64,000 nucleotides of DNA from Mesobacillus selenatarsenatis SF-1 (GTDB lineage: Bacteria > Bacillota > Bacilli > Bacillales > Cytobacillaceae). The DNA is taken from the NCBI RefSeq assembly GCF_000813125.1, contig NZ_BASE01000113.1:37623-101622 (forward strand). The letters run 5' to 3'. A model generated the notes under the pieces. The model saw nothing but the letters and a program-made list of their open reading frames with translations, was not told the origin of the DNA and searched no databases. The translations under genes and the position numbers were made by a program. Positions 25,762 to 33,717 of this stretch are shown here, piece after piece. Position 1 is the first letter of the stretch. The number at the start of each line of letters is the position of its first letter.

Positions 25762-25799
25762 ACCTCCAATTGTAAGACACACATATAACAATTGGAGGT
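25762..25799. repeat. ACCTCCAATTGT inverted repeat (related to 14732)
   Basis: Perfect 12-base arms ACCTCCAATTGT and ACAATTGGAGGT with the loop AAGACACACATATA. The loop GACACAC and the AATTGT arms are shared with the element at 14726-14762. It is probably an IS-end relic or a small MITE. Confidence 0.5.
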
Positions 25800-25942
25800 G
25801 CATTTTGTTTGCAAGTAATGTTTTTACAGGCCTAGTCTCGTCTTCTATAAACAAAATCATTAATAGTGGAATACAAAAACTGTCTATGTCCGTCTTGAAC
25901 AATAGCTTTACCTTTATTTGAAACTGAGTAGAGTCTTTCTGT

Positions 25943-26656
25943 CTAATCTAATGAAACTCCTAGTCTCTGGCTGGCGATTTCCCAAACATGAGCAAACCGA
26001 CTTCCGAACTCACGCAGTGAACAGGAGTCGAAATGAAGGAAATCTCCTTTATGGGTTAAGCCTGTTGATGGCACGAATGAAAAGAGACTATGAGTATTCG
26101 TGATTTCCTTTAGAACATCGTTTATCGTTTCATAATAGGTACATTCCTCATATTGCTGTAAAAATTCTCCTAACTCCCCAAGGATGATTGGTGTCTTGGA
26201 TATTCCTAAGTCTTCTTGTAAGGAATCAATAAAGACCAGGAATCTGTTCCTATAAGTCTGTGCTGAAGCCAACTGATCTGAGTCAGTTTCTCCCTGGTGC
26301 CATAGGATTCCTTTTAAATTGCTGCTTTTTAAAGCTTGACTTGCTTGCTCTAGTGCATTTACATAAAGCGTTTCGCCTTTTTGCCATTGGGATAAAGAAC
26401 TGCCGCCAACCGCGCAGGGAATTAGTCCGATTGGTTTATGGTACTTCTTTTGCAAAGCGTCGGCAAAGCTCATGCCTAAACCAATCCCTGCCAACCCCAA
26501 AGGATCCGTATGTAAAGGTTCTTTCGCTGTGGCCCATTCACCGTCTCGAAACATATAAATCTCGTTATTGTCAATTGGTTCAACGTCGCCTATTTGGCCT
26601 CTGCCTGCCATATTGGATTGTCCAATTAAAAGGAAGGAATTTAACATCTCATTCAT
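25943..26656 (-). CDS. SGNH/CE6-like carbohydrate esterase (SASA family)
   Basis: 237 aa. The block I catalytic Ser is in FLLIGQSNMAGRGQI. A Gly block (AVGGSSLSQWQ), the Asn/Gln block LKGILWHQGETDSD and a late His in GDFLHFDSCSLREFG complete an SGNH-type active site, as in sialate O-acetylesterases and CE6 acetylxylan esterases. There is no signal peptide, so it would act on imported acetylated substrates. It is 20 bases behind the dehydrogenase gene, in the same operon. Given the xylan locus nearby, deacetylation of xylo-oligosaccharides is plausible. So is hydrolysis of an acyl ester of a C4 compound. Confidence 0.78.
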   Translation of the reverse strand: MNEMLNSFLLIGQSNMAGRGQIGDVEPIDNNEIYMFRDGEWATAKEPLHTDPLGLAGIGLGMSFADALQKKYHKPIGLIPCAVGGSSLSQWQKGETLYVNALEQASQALKSSNLKGILWHQGETDSDQLASAQTYRNRFLVFIDSLQEDLGISKTPIILGELGEFLQQYEECTYYETINDVLKEITNTHSLFSFVPSTGLTHKGDFLHFDSCSLREFGSRFAHVWEIASQRLGVSLD

Positions 26657-26676
26657 CCTCCACTTCCATTAACGAA

Positions 26677-27573
26677 TTAAAGGTTATTGCTCTTTGGAAT
26701 CTGGTGATTGGCCATTTTTTCAAAAAAGTCAATGATATGGGAATGGTCCTTTGTTGCGTTGCCATTCGCAACCTGAGAGCTGAAAATTTCACGAACCTGA
26801 GTGGTTAAAGGTAGTGGAACGCCTAATGAATTTGCAGTTTCCTTCACATTATTTAAATCTTTGAAGTTAATTTCAATCCTGCCGCCTGGCTCAAAATCCC
26901 TTGCAATAATTTTTGGCATTTTAGCATCCATTACTGCACTGCCAGCCAACCCTCCACGAATGGCTTGATATAACCTTTCCATGTCAATGCCAGCCTTGCT
27001 TGCAAAAACAGCTGCCTCAGATAAAGCTGCTAGATGGATGCTCACCATGATTTGATTCGCCAGCTTCGCAATAGACCCAGCACCGCTTCCGCCAACGTAG
27101 ACAACATTCTTACCCATACATTGGAATACAGGTAATGCGCTATTGAAGACTGCCTCATCACCGCCAACCATGATTGAAAGTGTTCCTTCAATTGCCATGG
27201 GTTCACCGCCGCTAACAGGTGCATCAAGAAATGAAATTCCATACTCTTTAAGCCCCTTTGCAAAGGATTGGGAATCATCTGAGGATACGGAGCTCATATC
27301 GATGACAATCGTGTTTGGTTTTGCGCTTGCGGCTACGCCTTCTTCGGAAAACAGCACTTGCTGAACGTGTTTTGCAGCTGGAAGCATGGTGAAGATGACA
27401 TCCGATTTTTCAGAAACTTGTTTTACAGAATCGCAGCCATGACCTCCAGCCTTCTCCAATTCCTGGATTACCTCATTGTTTAAATCGTAAAGATACGTTT
27501 CGAACCCTTTATGAATGATGTTTTTAGCCATTGGCTTTCCCATGATACCTAATCCGATAAAACCTACTTTCAT
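26677..27573 (-). CDS. GarR/6PGDH-family beta-hydroxyacid dehydrogenase
   Basis: 298 aa. The Rossmann start is MKVGFIGLGIMGKPMAKN. The substrate signature FLDAPVSGGEPMAIEGTLS, the catalytic Lys in GAGSIAKLANQIM and the C-terminal INFKDLNNVKETAN are all intact. The family includes tartronate semialdehyde reductase, L-threonate 2-dehydrogenase (LtnD) and D-erythronate 2-dehydrogenase. Between a DUF1537 kinase and an erythrulose-type cluster, a threonate or erythronate dehydrogenase is likely. ATG 27573 follows GGAGG; the frame opens at 27594. Confidence 0.85.
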   Translation of the reverse strand: MKVGFIGLGIMGKPMAKNIIHKGFETYLYDLNNEVIQELEKAGGHGCDSVKQVSEKSDVIFTMLPAAKHVQQVLFSEEGVAASAKPNTIVIDMSSVSSDDSQSFAKGLKEYGISFLDAPVSGGEPMAIEGTLSIMVGGDEAVFNSALPVFQCMGKNVVYVGGSGAGSIAKLANQIMVSIHLAALSEAAVFASKAGIDMERLYQAIRGGLAGSAVMDAKMPKIIARDFEPGGRIEINFKDLNNVKETANSLGVPLPLTTQVREIFSSQVANGNATKDHSHIIDFFEKMANHQIPKSNNL

Positions 27574-27779
27574 AATTATTCCTCCAATTATCATATTTTA
27601 ATTTTATTTTAGTTCAAATTTTTCGAGTTGTACATAAAATGATAAAAATAAAAATGAAAAATGAAATGTAATGAAAGGAAAAAGAGGTTTTGTATAGTTG
27701 TTTAATAATATTTTTAGTTATAAATGAAAATAAATGAAGGTTTTCTTGAATAAAACGAAAATATATAATAATATTGCTT

Positions 27780-27793
27780 TGTAAACGATAATC
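27780..27793 (+). promoter_or_regulatory. cre-like box before the RpiB-like gene
   Basis: TGTAAACGATAATC matches the CcpA consensus at 12 of 14 positions. It lies 20 bases before the start codon and downstream of TTGAAT and TAATAT promoter-like boxes (about 27747 and 27770). Confidence 0.5.
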
Positions 27794-27813
27794 AAGTGAA
27801 AGGGGTAAACGTT

Positions 27814-28296
27814 TTGCGAATAGGTATTGGAAGTGATCACAATGGATATGAATTTAAAGAGGAGATTAAAAGATTCATAGAAAATACTGAACATGTGTTA
27901 GTGGATTATGGATGCGATTCAAAGGATCCGATTGATTATCCTGACATTGCATTTGAGGTAGCTAATGCTATCATTGATGGCAAGATTGACCGGGGAATCT
28001 TGATTTGTGGGACTGGGATTGGAGTAGCAATTGCGGCAGGGAAGTACCCTGGTATCCGAGCAGCGCTGACTCATGATACATATTCCGCAGAAAGAGCTCA
28101 GCTAAGCAACAATGCTCAAATTATTACTATGGGTGCTCAAATTATTGGAGTCGAAGTTGGAAAGAAAGTCGTGGAAGCTTTCCTGAAATCTCATTGGACA
28201 GGGGGATCCGAAAGGAAAGTCAGTAAAATTATCGAAAAGGAACAATCCTTTTTAGGTCAATTAGAAAAGGACGCTACAGGGAATCGTTGTAATTGA
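27814..28296 (+). CDS. RpiB/LacAB-family sugar phosphate isomerase (EryI-like)
   Basis: 160 aa. [52 protein letters not shown] with the active-site Cys, [14 protein letters not shown] and [14 protein letters not shown] cover the whole RpiB fold. Ribose-5-phosphate isomerase B and the erythritol enzyme EryI (D-erythrulose-4-phosphate to D-erythrose-4-phosphate) are in this family. The gene neighbours favour the second role. TTG 27814 has AGGGG eight bases upstream. The frame also offers GTG 27796, with no ribosome binding site. Confidence 0.85.
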   Translation: MRIGIGSDHNGYEFKEEIKRFIENTEHVLVDYGCDSKDPIDYPDIAFEVANAIIDGKIDRGILICGTGIGVAIAAGKYPGIRAALTHDTYSAERAQLSNNAQIITMGAQIIGVEVGKKVVEAFLKSHWTGGSERKVSKIIEKEQSFLGQLEKDATGNRCN

Positions 28297-28303
28297 TAAT
28301 AAA

Positions 28304-28373
28304 GGGAGCGTGGGATAACTAAGACAAACCTTCATCGATTACTAAAGGTGAAGGAAAACTACTTCATGCTCCC
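28304..28373. other. Nested stem element between convergent genes
   Basis: GGGAGCGTG (28304-28312) pairs with CATGCTCCC (28365-28373). Inside, CCTTCA (28329-28334) pairs with TGAAGG (28349-28354). There is no T run. It may be a terminator substitute or mRNA-stabilising structure between the RpiB-like and DeoR genes. Confidence 0.45.
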
Positions 28374-28451
28374 CTAATTAAATGATTCTCTATAGGCAAT
28401 TGGGAAATATATGCTTCTGCTAAAAGTGACTGTGAATTTTTGGACTTCTTA

Positions 28452-29228
28452 TTAATAGGAAGTTACGATTATTTGAATGTCTTTCATTGATGGGTGGCTC
28501 ATGAGATCCTCATTTAATTCCATATCCGTAATAATGGTGTGGATTTGGTGGGCTTTTGCAAAGACTGCACTTGAGTTAAATCCTATTTTTGTATGGTCAA
28601 TCAATGCAATGACCATCTTGGCCTTATTCACCATTTCTCGCTTCAACTGAACCTCATATAAATTAAAATCGCTTAATCCTGTTTCAGGAGTGAATCCATT
28701 AGCCGATGTGAACATAATATCGATATTTAACTGATCAAGAATACTGGAACCCATTATTCCTTCGATGGAAGAGGAACCCTTTGTCATCATTCCGCCTATT
28801 AGGATGACTGTAATATTCGGGTTTTCATTTAATTCCATGGCCGTTTTCACGCTACTAGTTACTACAGTAAGGCGGATGTGCTTATCTTTTAGGAATTCGG
28901 CAAATGCAAGAGCAGTTGAGCTTGCATCTAATAAAATGCATTGTTCTTTTTCGATAAAACTAAAAGCTTTTTCTGCGATTAATAATTTTTCTTTCTGATT
29001 TTTTTTGACTCTGGCAGAAAAACTGGTTTCATTTCCTTTTAAATCATTAAGAATAGCGCCACCGTGTGTCCTGGTCAGATGTCCTTCTTTCTCCATCTTA
29101 TTAAGATCGGATCGCAAGGTAGCTTCCGAAACTCCAAGACTGGCTGCGAGCTCCTGCACGGTCATACGCTGTCTCTCATTTAGTAATTCTAGTATTTTGT
29201 TTCTTCTTTCGGTAACAAACATTTTCAT
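28452..29228 (-). CDS. DeoR-family transcriptional repressor
   Basis: 258 aa. The N-terminal HTH has RRNKILELLNERQRMTVQEL and ASLGVSEATLRSDLNKME. The DeoR sensor domain has FIEKEQCILLDASSTALAFA, TVVTSSVKTAMEL, VILIGGMMTKGSSSIEG and LIDHTKIGFNSSAVF. Such repressors bind phosphorylated sugars. It is divergent from the isomerase/DhaK/DhaL operon and probably represses it, with a tetrulose or tetrose phosphate as inducer. ATG 29228 follows GGAG. Confidence 0.88.
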   Translation of the reverse strand: MKMFVTERRNKILELLNERQRMTVQELAASLGVSEATLRSDLNKMEKEGHLTRTHGGAILNDLKGNETSFSARVKKNQKEKLLIAEKAFSFIEKEQCILLDASSTALAFAEFLKDKHIRLTVVTSSVKTAMELNENPNITVILIGGMMTKGSSSIEGIMGSSILDQLNIDIMFTSANGFTPETGLSDFNLYEVQLKREMVNKAKMVIALIDHTKIGFNSSAVFAKAHQIHTIITDMELNEDLMSHPSMKDIQIIVTSY

Positions 29229-29434
29229 AAATTTCTCCATCCTTTTACTTTAGGGATACCCAGTTAAATATTAAGTGATTTAATGATTGTTATCAACCAT
29301 TATGAATAAAATTATTATTTTTTGTTTTCATTTTTTATTGAAAGTTATCGAACTCTTTTCAACTTTAGAAAAAGGTTGACTGAATGATAGTAAATGATTA
29401 AAATCATAAATAAGTACTTGAATATTAAAAATAT

Positions 29435-29448
29435 TGAAAGCGTGTTCA
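29435..29448 (+). promoter_or_regulatory. cre box before the isomerase/DhaKL operon
   Basis: TGAAAGCGTGTTCA matches the CcpA consensus at 13 of 14 positions, 30 bases before the start codon. Confidence 0.7.
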
Positions 29449-29477
29449 ATTCACTGATTGTAGGGAGGAGAATAGCG

Positions 29478-30293
29478 ATGGGCATTAAATTTGGATGCCA
29501 GGGATCCACTTGGATGCTGGATTATGATATCGAAGCAGATATGCTGGATAAAATTATGGATGATATTAAAAATGGTGGTTTCAAAGGCCTTGATATGCAA
29601 GTTACCCTGCTGGGGAGATACAGGGAAGAACCTGAACGGCTTAAAGGGGAATTGGAAAAGAGAGGCCTGGAATTAGCTGCCTTAACCCTGCCGATGGCTT
29701 TTGAAGGGGGAAGGGAATCTGGGGAAGAAAGAGAAAAAGCTGACTACTACATAAATTTCCTGAAACATTTTCCAGGTGCCATTATGAATGTCCCTTCCAG
29801 GGTTGGACCCAACCGAGATAATTTAGTGCAAAGGCAAAAAGAAATTATCCAGGGTATGAACGAGCTGGGAAAGCGTGCCTATGAAAATGGCATTACCACC
29901 TCTATGCATCCTATTTCATATAAAACTTCCTATTGGAGATTTGAGGAAGACTATAAAGTGCTGTTGGAAGGACTGAATCCCAAGTATATGGGATACACTC
30001 CGGATGTTGGCCATATCACATTTGGTGGTATGGATGCTGTGGAAATTTTTAAGGAATATCTTCCGCTCATTAAACACGTGCACTTCAAGGATGCATCAAA
30101 TAATTGCGAGTGGAGGAAAATGGGTGAAGGTGATATTGACTTTGCAGGCTGTGTAAGAGTTCTAAAAGATGGAGGATATAAGGGCTGGATTATGGTGGAA
30201 GAAGAAACCCCGGAAGCTCAGTTAAAAACAACAGAAACTATTGCCGAAATAGGGAAGTTTGTAAGAAAAGAATTGTACCCGATTTTAGAATAA
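29478..30293 (+). CDS. TIM-barrel sugar (phosphate) isomerase/epimerase
   Basis: 271 aa of the AP endonuclease 2 / xylose isomerase-like TIM barrel family. Metal-binding residues are expected in GLDMQVTLLGRY, SMHPISYKTSYW, GYTPDVGHITFGG, LIKHVHFKDAS and WIMVEEETPEAQ. EryH (L-erythrulose-1-phosphate isomerase) and OtnI/Hyi-like enzymes are in this superfamily. With RpiB-like and DhaK/DhaL neighbours, an EryH/LerI-like role is the best guess. ATG 29478 follows GGGAGGAG. The longer open frame from 29394 lacks a ribosome binding site. Confidence 0.75.
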   Translation: MGIKFGCQGSTWMLDYDIEADMLDKIMDDIKNGGFKGLDMQVTLLGRYREEPERLKGELEKRGLELAALTLPMAFEGGRESGEEREKADYYINFLKHFPGAIMNVPSRVGPNRDNLVQRQKEIIQGMNELGKRAYENGITTSMHPISYKTSYWRFEEDYKVLLEGLNPKYMGYTPDVGHITFGGMDAVEIFKEYLPLIKHVHFKDASNNCEWRKMGEGDIDFAGCVRVLKDGGYKGWIMVEEETPEAQLKTTETIAEIGKFVRKELYPILE

Positions 30294-30348
30294 ACCTAAT
30301 AGATTTTCAGTTTTAGAGTCAGAGTTTTATTAGGAAGGAGCAGTTCAA

Positions 30349-31350
30349 GTGAAAAAGCTGATTAACAATCCGACTTACGTAGTCGAAGAAATGCTAGATG
30401 GGTTTCTTAAAGCTCATTCCAACTACATAAGAGTCCTGCCTGAAAATGATCGTGCATTAGTCACTTCCAGGACTACCCGTGAAGGTAAGGTTGGTGTACT
30501 AATCGGAGGGGGTTCAGGCCATGAACCGGGTTTTTTGGGATATGTTGGGGACGGCATGGCGGACGGTGTAGCGGTTGGTAACATTTTCGCATCGCCTCCG
30601 CCAGCACCCATACTCGAAGTCACCAAGGCAATCGATAAGGGGGCCGGTGTCGTTTACTTGTACGGCAACTATGCAGGTGACGTTATGAACTTCGGTATGG
30701 CAGCCGAGCTCGCAGAAATGGAAGGCATAAAAGTAGAAATGGTTTTAGGTTCTGATGATGTTGCTTCCGCTCCAAAGGAAGAAAAACATCGCCGTCGCGG
30801 GATTGCGGGGGAATTGTTTGTATTCAAAACGGCCGGTGCAGCAGCTGATCTTGGATACAGCCTTGAAGAGGTTGCAAGGATTGCGAGGAAAACTAATGAT
30901 CATACGCGTTCAATGGGTGTTGGATTGACTCCGTGTTCCTTGCCTCAAACAGGCAAGCCTAGTTTTGAAATAGGCGATGATGAAATGGAAATCGGCCTGG
31001 GTCATCACGGAGAACCGGGAATAAGGAAGGCAAAGCTGCAACAAGCTGATGTTGTAACAGATGAACTCGTGGCAGCAATACTGGAGGATATCCCTCTTAA
31101 TGAAGGTGAAGAGGTAGCTGTTCTTGTGAATGGCTTAGGCTCCACTCCTCGTATGGAACTTTACATTATGTTTAGAAGAGCAGAGCAAATTTTAAGAGAA
31201 AAAGGCATTAAAATCTATCGTTCCTACGTTGGTGATTATATTACATCACTCGAAATGGGCGGATGTTCAATTACAATTACAAAACTGGACAACGAATTGA
31301 AAACGTTGCTGGACCACCCGGCAGATTGTCCGATGTTCGTTCAAAAGTAA
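30349..31350 (+). CDS. dhaK: Dihydroxyacetone/erythrulose kinase, DhaK subunit
   Basis: 333 aa. GVLIGGGSGHEPGFLGYVG, DGVAVGNIFASPPPAPI and YLYGNYAGDVMNFG form the DhaK domain. The substrate His is in EIGLGHHGEPGIRK. DhaK binds the ketose covalently and DhaL transfers the phosphate. GTG 30349 follows AAGGAG. No DhaM phosphotransfer subunit lies in the window, so the pair may use ATP as in L-erythrulose kinases, or a DhaM encoded elsewhere. Confidence 0.9.
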   Translation: MKKLINNPTYVVEEMLDGFLKAHSNYIRVLPENDRALVTSRTTREGKVGVLIGGGSGHEPGFLGYVGDGMADGVAVGNIFASPPPAPILEVTKAIDKGAGVVYLYGNYAGDVMNFGMAAELAEMEGIKVEMVLGSDDVASAPKEEKHRRRGIAGELFVFKTAGAAADLGYSLEEVARIARKTNDHTRSMGVGLTPCSLPQTGKPSFEIGDDEMEIGLGHHGEPGIRKAKLQQADVVTDELVAAILEDIPLNEGEEVAVLVNGLGSTPRMELYIMFRRAEQILREKGIKIYRSYVGDYITSLEMGGCSITITKLDNELKTLLDHPADCPMFVQK

Positions 31351-31368
31351 GGAGGATTTAAAGGGGAA

Positions 31369-32019
31369 ATGCATATTACAACAGCAGATTTTATTGATTA
31401 TTTTAAATCAGTGACCGAAATGATTGAAAAAGAAAAAGACTACCTTTGTGAGCTTGACCGTAAATTAGGTGATGGCGACCATGGTGTAACAATGTCAATT
31501 GGCTGGCAGGCAGTCAATCAAAAGCTGAACAATGAGCTAGCAAACGAGAGTGACTGTGGTAAGGTCAGTTCAACCATCGGGATGACTTTCCTTAATGCGG
31601 TAGGTTCTTCAGTGGGCCCTCTGTATGCAACAGGTTTCCTTAGAGGGGGGAAAGTAGCTTCTCAAAAGTCAGAACTGACAGACCGAGATCTTGAAGAATA
31701 TTGGATTGCCTTCATTAACGGGGTTAAGGAAAGAGGGCAAGCTAAAGTCGGCGATAAGACGATGATTGATACATTGGAACCAGCACTGATTGTCTTGCAA
31801 GCTAACGCGGGAGGCACCCGGAATTTTGCAGAAGTGTTTAGCGAGGCGGTAATTGAAGCTGAAAAAGGAATGAAATCTACAACGAACCTGATTTCAAAAA
31901 TTGGCCGCTCAAGCCGTCTTGGTGAAAGGTCCCTCGGTGTGCAAGATCCGGGAGCTACATCAGCTTATCTGATTTTGGCTGCTTTTCTGGATTTTATTAA
32001 AATCAAAACTTTAGCATAA
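31369..32019 (+). CDS. dhaL: DhaL subunit (nucleotide-binding domain of the DhaK/L kinase)
   Basis: 216 aa, all-helical DhaL barrel. LCELDRKLGDGDHGVTMSIG carries the three Asp that hold the Mg-nucleotide. FLNAVGSSVGPLYATGF, KVGDKTMIDTLEPA and SSRLGERSLGVQDPGATSAY are the other family blocks. ATG 31369 is preceded by GGAGG and AAGGGG. It follows DhaK by 18 bases and ends the tetrose operon. Confidence 0.9.
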   Translation: MHITTADFIDYFKSVTEMIEKEKDYLCELDRKLGDGDHGVTMSIGWQAVNQKLNNELANESDCGKVSSTIGMTFLNAVGSSVGPLYATGFLRGGKVASQKSELTDRDLEEYWIAFINGVKERGQAKVGDKTMIDTLEPALIVLQANAGGTRNFAEVFSEAVIEAEKGMKSTTNLISKIGRSSRLGERSLGVQDPGATSAYLILAAFLDFIKIKTLA

Positions 32020-32100
32020 ATGGATTTCTGAATTTATTTTAAAGTTGGGATAGTCTGGTCCTTGGGCCGTTTTAATCAAATTTAAAAAGGGTGGTTGTCA

Positions 32101-33690
32101 ATGAGTCAAATAATGAATCCAGTATTGCCCGGATTTAATCCAGACCCTTCAATTTTAAGAGTAGGTGATGATTACTATATTGCGACGTCCACTTTTGAAT
32201 GGTTTCCCGGTGTACAGCTTTTCCATTCAAAGGACATGATAAATTGGAGGCAGCTGCCGCATCCATTAACTCGCACCTCTCAACTGGATATGGTAGGCAA
32301 CCCAGATTCAGGAGGCATTTGGGCACCCTGCCTTACGTATGATAATGGTTTGTTCTATCTTCTTTACACAGATGTAAAAACAAGGAGAGGGGCTTACCGG
32401 GATACCCATAACTATCTAACCGTTTCGGAAAATATCGAGGGCCCATGGTCCGAACCTATTTACATTAATAGCAGCGGTTTTGATCCATCACTTTTTCATG
32501 ATGACGACGGCAGGAAGTGGATTTCTAATAGGCTTTACGATCATCGGAAAGGTAAAAGTCCGGTCGGCGGTATTGTCCTGCAAGAGTTTTCACTTGAACA
32601 AAAGAAAATGGTCGGTCCGATTCATAATATTTTTAAAGGAACAGAGCTGGAGTTTACAGAGGCTTCCCATATTTATAAAAAGAGTGGATACTACTATCTT
32701 ATGACCGCGGAAGGCGGCACTGGATACAATCATGCAGTGACAATGGCCCGTTCTACATCATTATTTGGCCCGTACGAAGTAGATCCGCAGAATCCAATGT
32801 TAACTGCCAAACCCAAAAATGAGCTGCAAAAAGCAGGACATGCCTGCCTGGTCGAAACACAACACGGCGAATGGTATATTGCACACTTAGTGGGAAGACC
32901 GGTTGCGGATCAAAAATGCATATTAGGACGTGAAACCGCAATCCAGAAGTGCTATTGGTCAGAGGATGGCTGGTTAAGGATTGAGGGAGGAGGCAACGAA
33001 CCTAAAAAGATTGTACCTGCTCCGAGTAAACTGGAACCCTTTCTTTTCGAAAATGAGGATACGCATGACCACTTTGTTTATCCAACATACAAACTATATT
33101 GGAGTTCACTTCGCAGACCTTTTTCGGAGGAATGGATTTCATTGACGGAGCGACCTGGTTATCTGCGTTTAATTGGCGGTGAATCCCTGAGTTCACGGCA
33201 CCGTCAAAGCTTGATAGCTAGAAGGCTTGAAAACTTCCATGCTGAAGTTGAGACTTCGATTGAATTTGAGCCGGAAAACTTCCAGCAAATGGCCGGATTG
33301 ATTCTCTATTATGATACAGAGGATTACGTATATCTACGTGTAACTCAAGAAGAAGAAAAAGGGAAATGCTTGGGAATCATCCAATCGAAATATGGGAAAT
33401 ACGATGAGCTACTCAGTGAAGACAACAAGTTGCAGGACAAGGGTGCATGCAAGCTTAAAGCAGAAATCAAAGAAAACTGGGTTCAATTCTATTATTCTGA
33501 AAAACAAGGTGAATGGAAAAAAGTTGGGAACCCAATCGATTTCAGCCACCTTTCGGATGAGGGCCAGGAGGTATTGAGGTTTACCGGGACATTCGTTGGT
33601 CTGGCTGCACAGGATTTAAGCGGGCAAAAAAAGTTTGCAGACTTTGACTATTTTGACTATAGGGAAATTCAAGCTAACGAGCAAAAATAA
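32101..33690 (+). CDS. GH43 beta-xylosidase
   Basis: 529 aa, typical for cytoplasmic GH43 beta-xylosidases with a C-terminal beta-sandwich. The five-bladed propeller begins NPVLPGFNPDPSILRVGDDY (general base Asp in NPDPS). The pKa-modulating Asp is near SGFDPSLFHDDDG and the acid Glu is in ELEFTEASHIYK. The C-terminal half (from about residue 320) has the DUF1349-like domain. No signal peptide is seen, so it cuts imported xylo-oligosaccharides. ATG 32101 follows AAAGGGTGG. It leads the operon with the ABC importer that follows. Confidence 0.9.
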   Translation: MSQIMNPVLPGFNPDPSILRVGDDYYIATSTFEWFPGVQLFHSKDMINWRQLPHPLTRTSQLDMVGNPDSGGIWAPCLTYDNGLFYLLYTDVKTRRGAYRDTHNYLTVSENIEGPWSEPIYINSSGFDPSLFHDDDGRKWISNRLYDHRKGKSPVGGIVLQEFSLEQKKMVGPIHNIFKGTELEFTEASHIYKKSGYYYLMTAEGGTGYNHAVTMARSTSLFGPYEVDPQNPMLTAKPKNELQKAGHACLVETQHGEWYIAHLVGRPVADQKCILGRETAIQKCYWSEDGWLRIEGGGNEPKKIVPAPSKLEPFLFENEDTHDHFVYPTYKLYWSSLRRPFSEEWISLTERPGYLRLIGGESLSSRHRQSLIARRLENFHAEVETSIEFEPENFQQMAGLILYYDTEDYVYLRVTQEEEKGKCLGIIQSKYGKYDELLSEDNKLQDKGACKLKAEIKENWVQFYYSEKQGEWKKVGNPIDFSHLSDEGQEVLRFTGTFVGLAAQDLSGQKKFADFDYFDYREIQANEQK

Positions 33691-33717
33691 TAGGAAATCG
33701 GAAAGGGTGGGGGAATT

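Noticed and set aside
29394..29477. Longer N-terminus for the TIM-barrel isomerase
   Set aside because: The extra 28 codons contain the cre box and lack a ribosome binding site, while ATG 29478 has GGGAGGAG.
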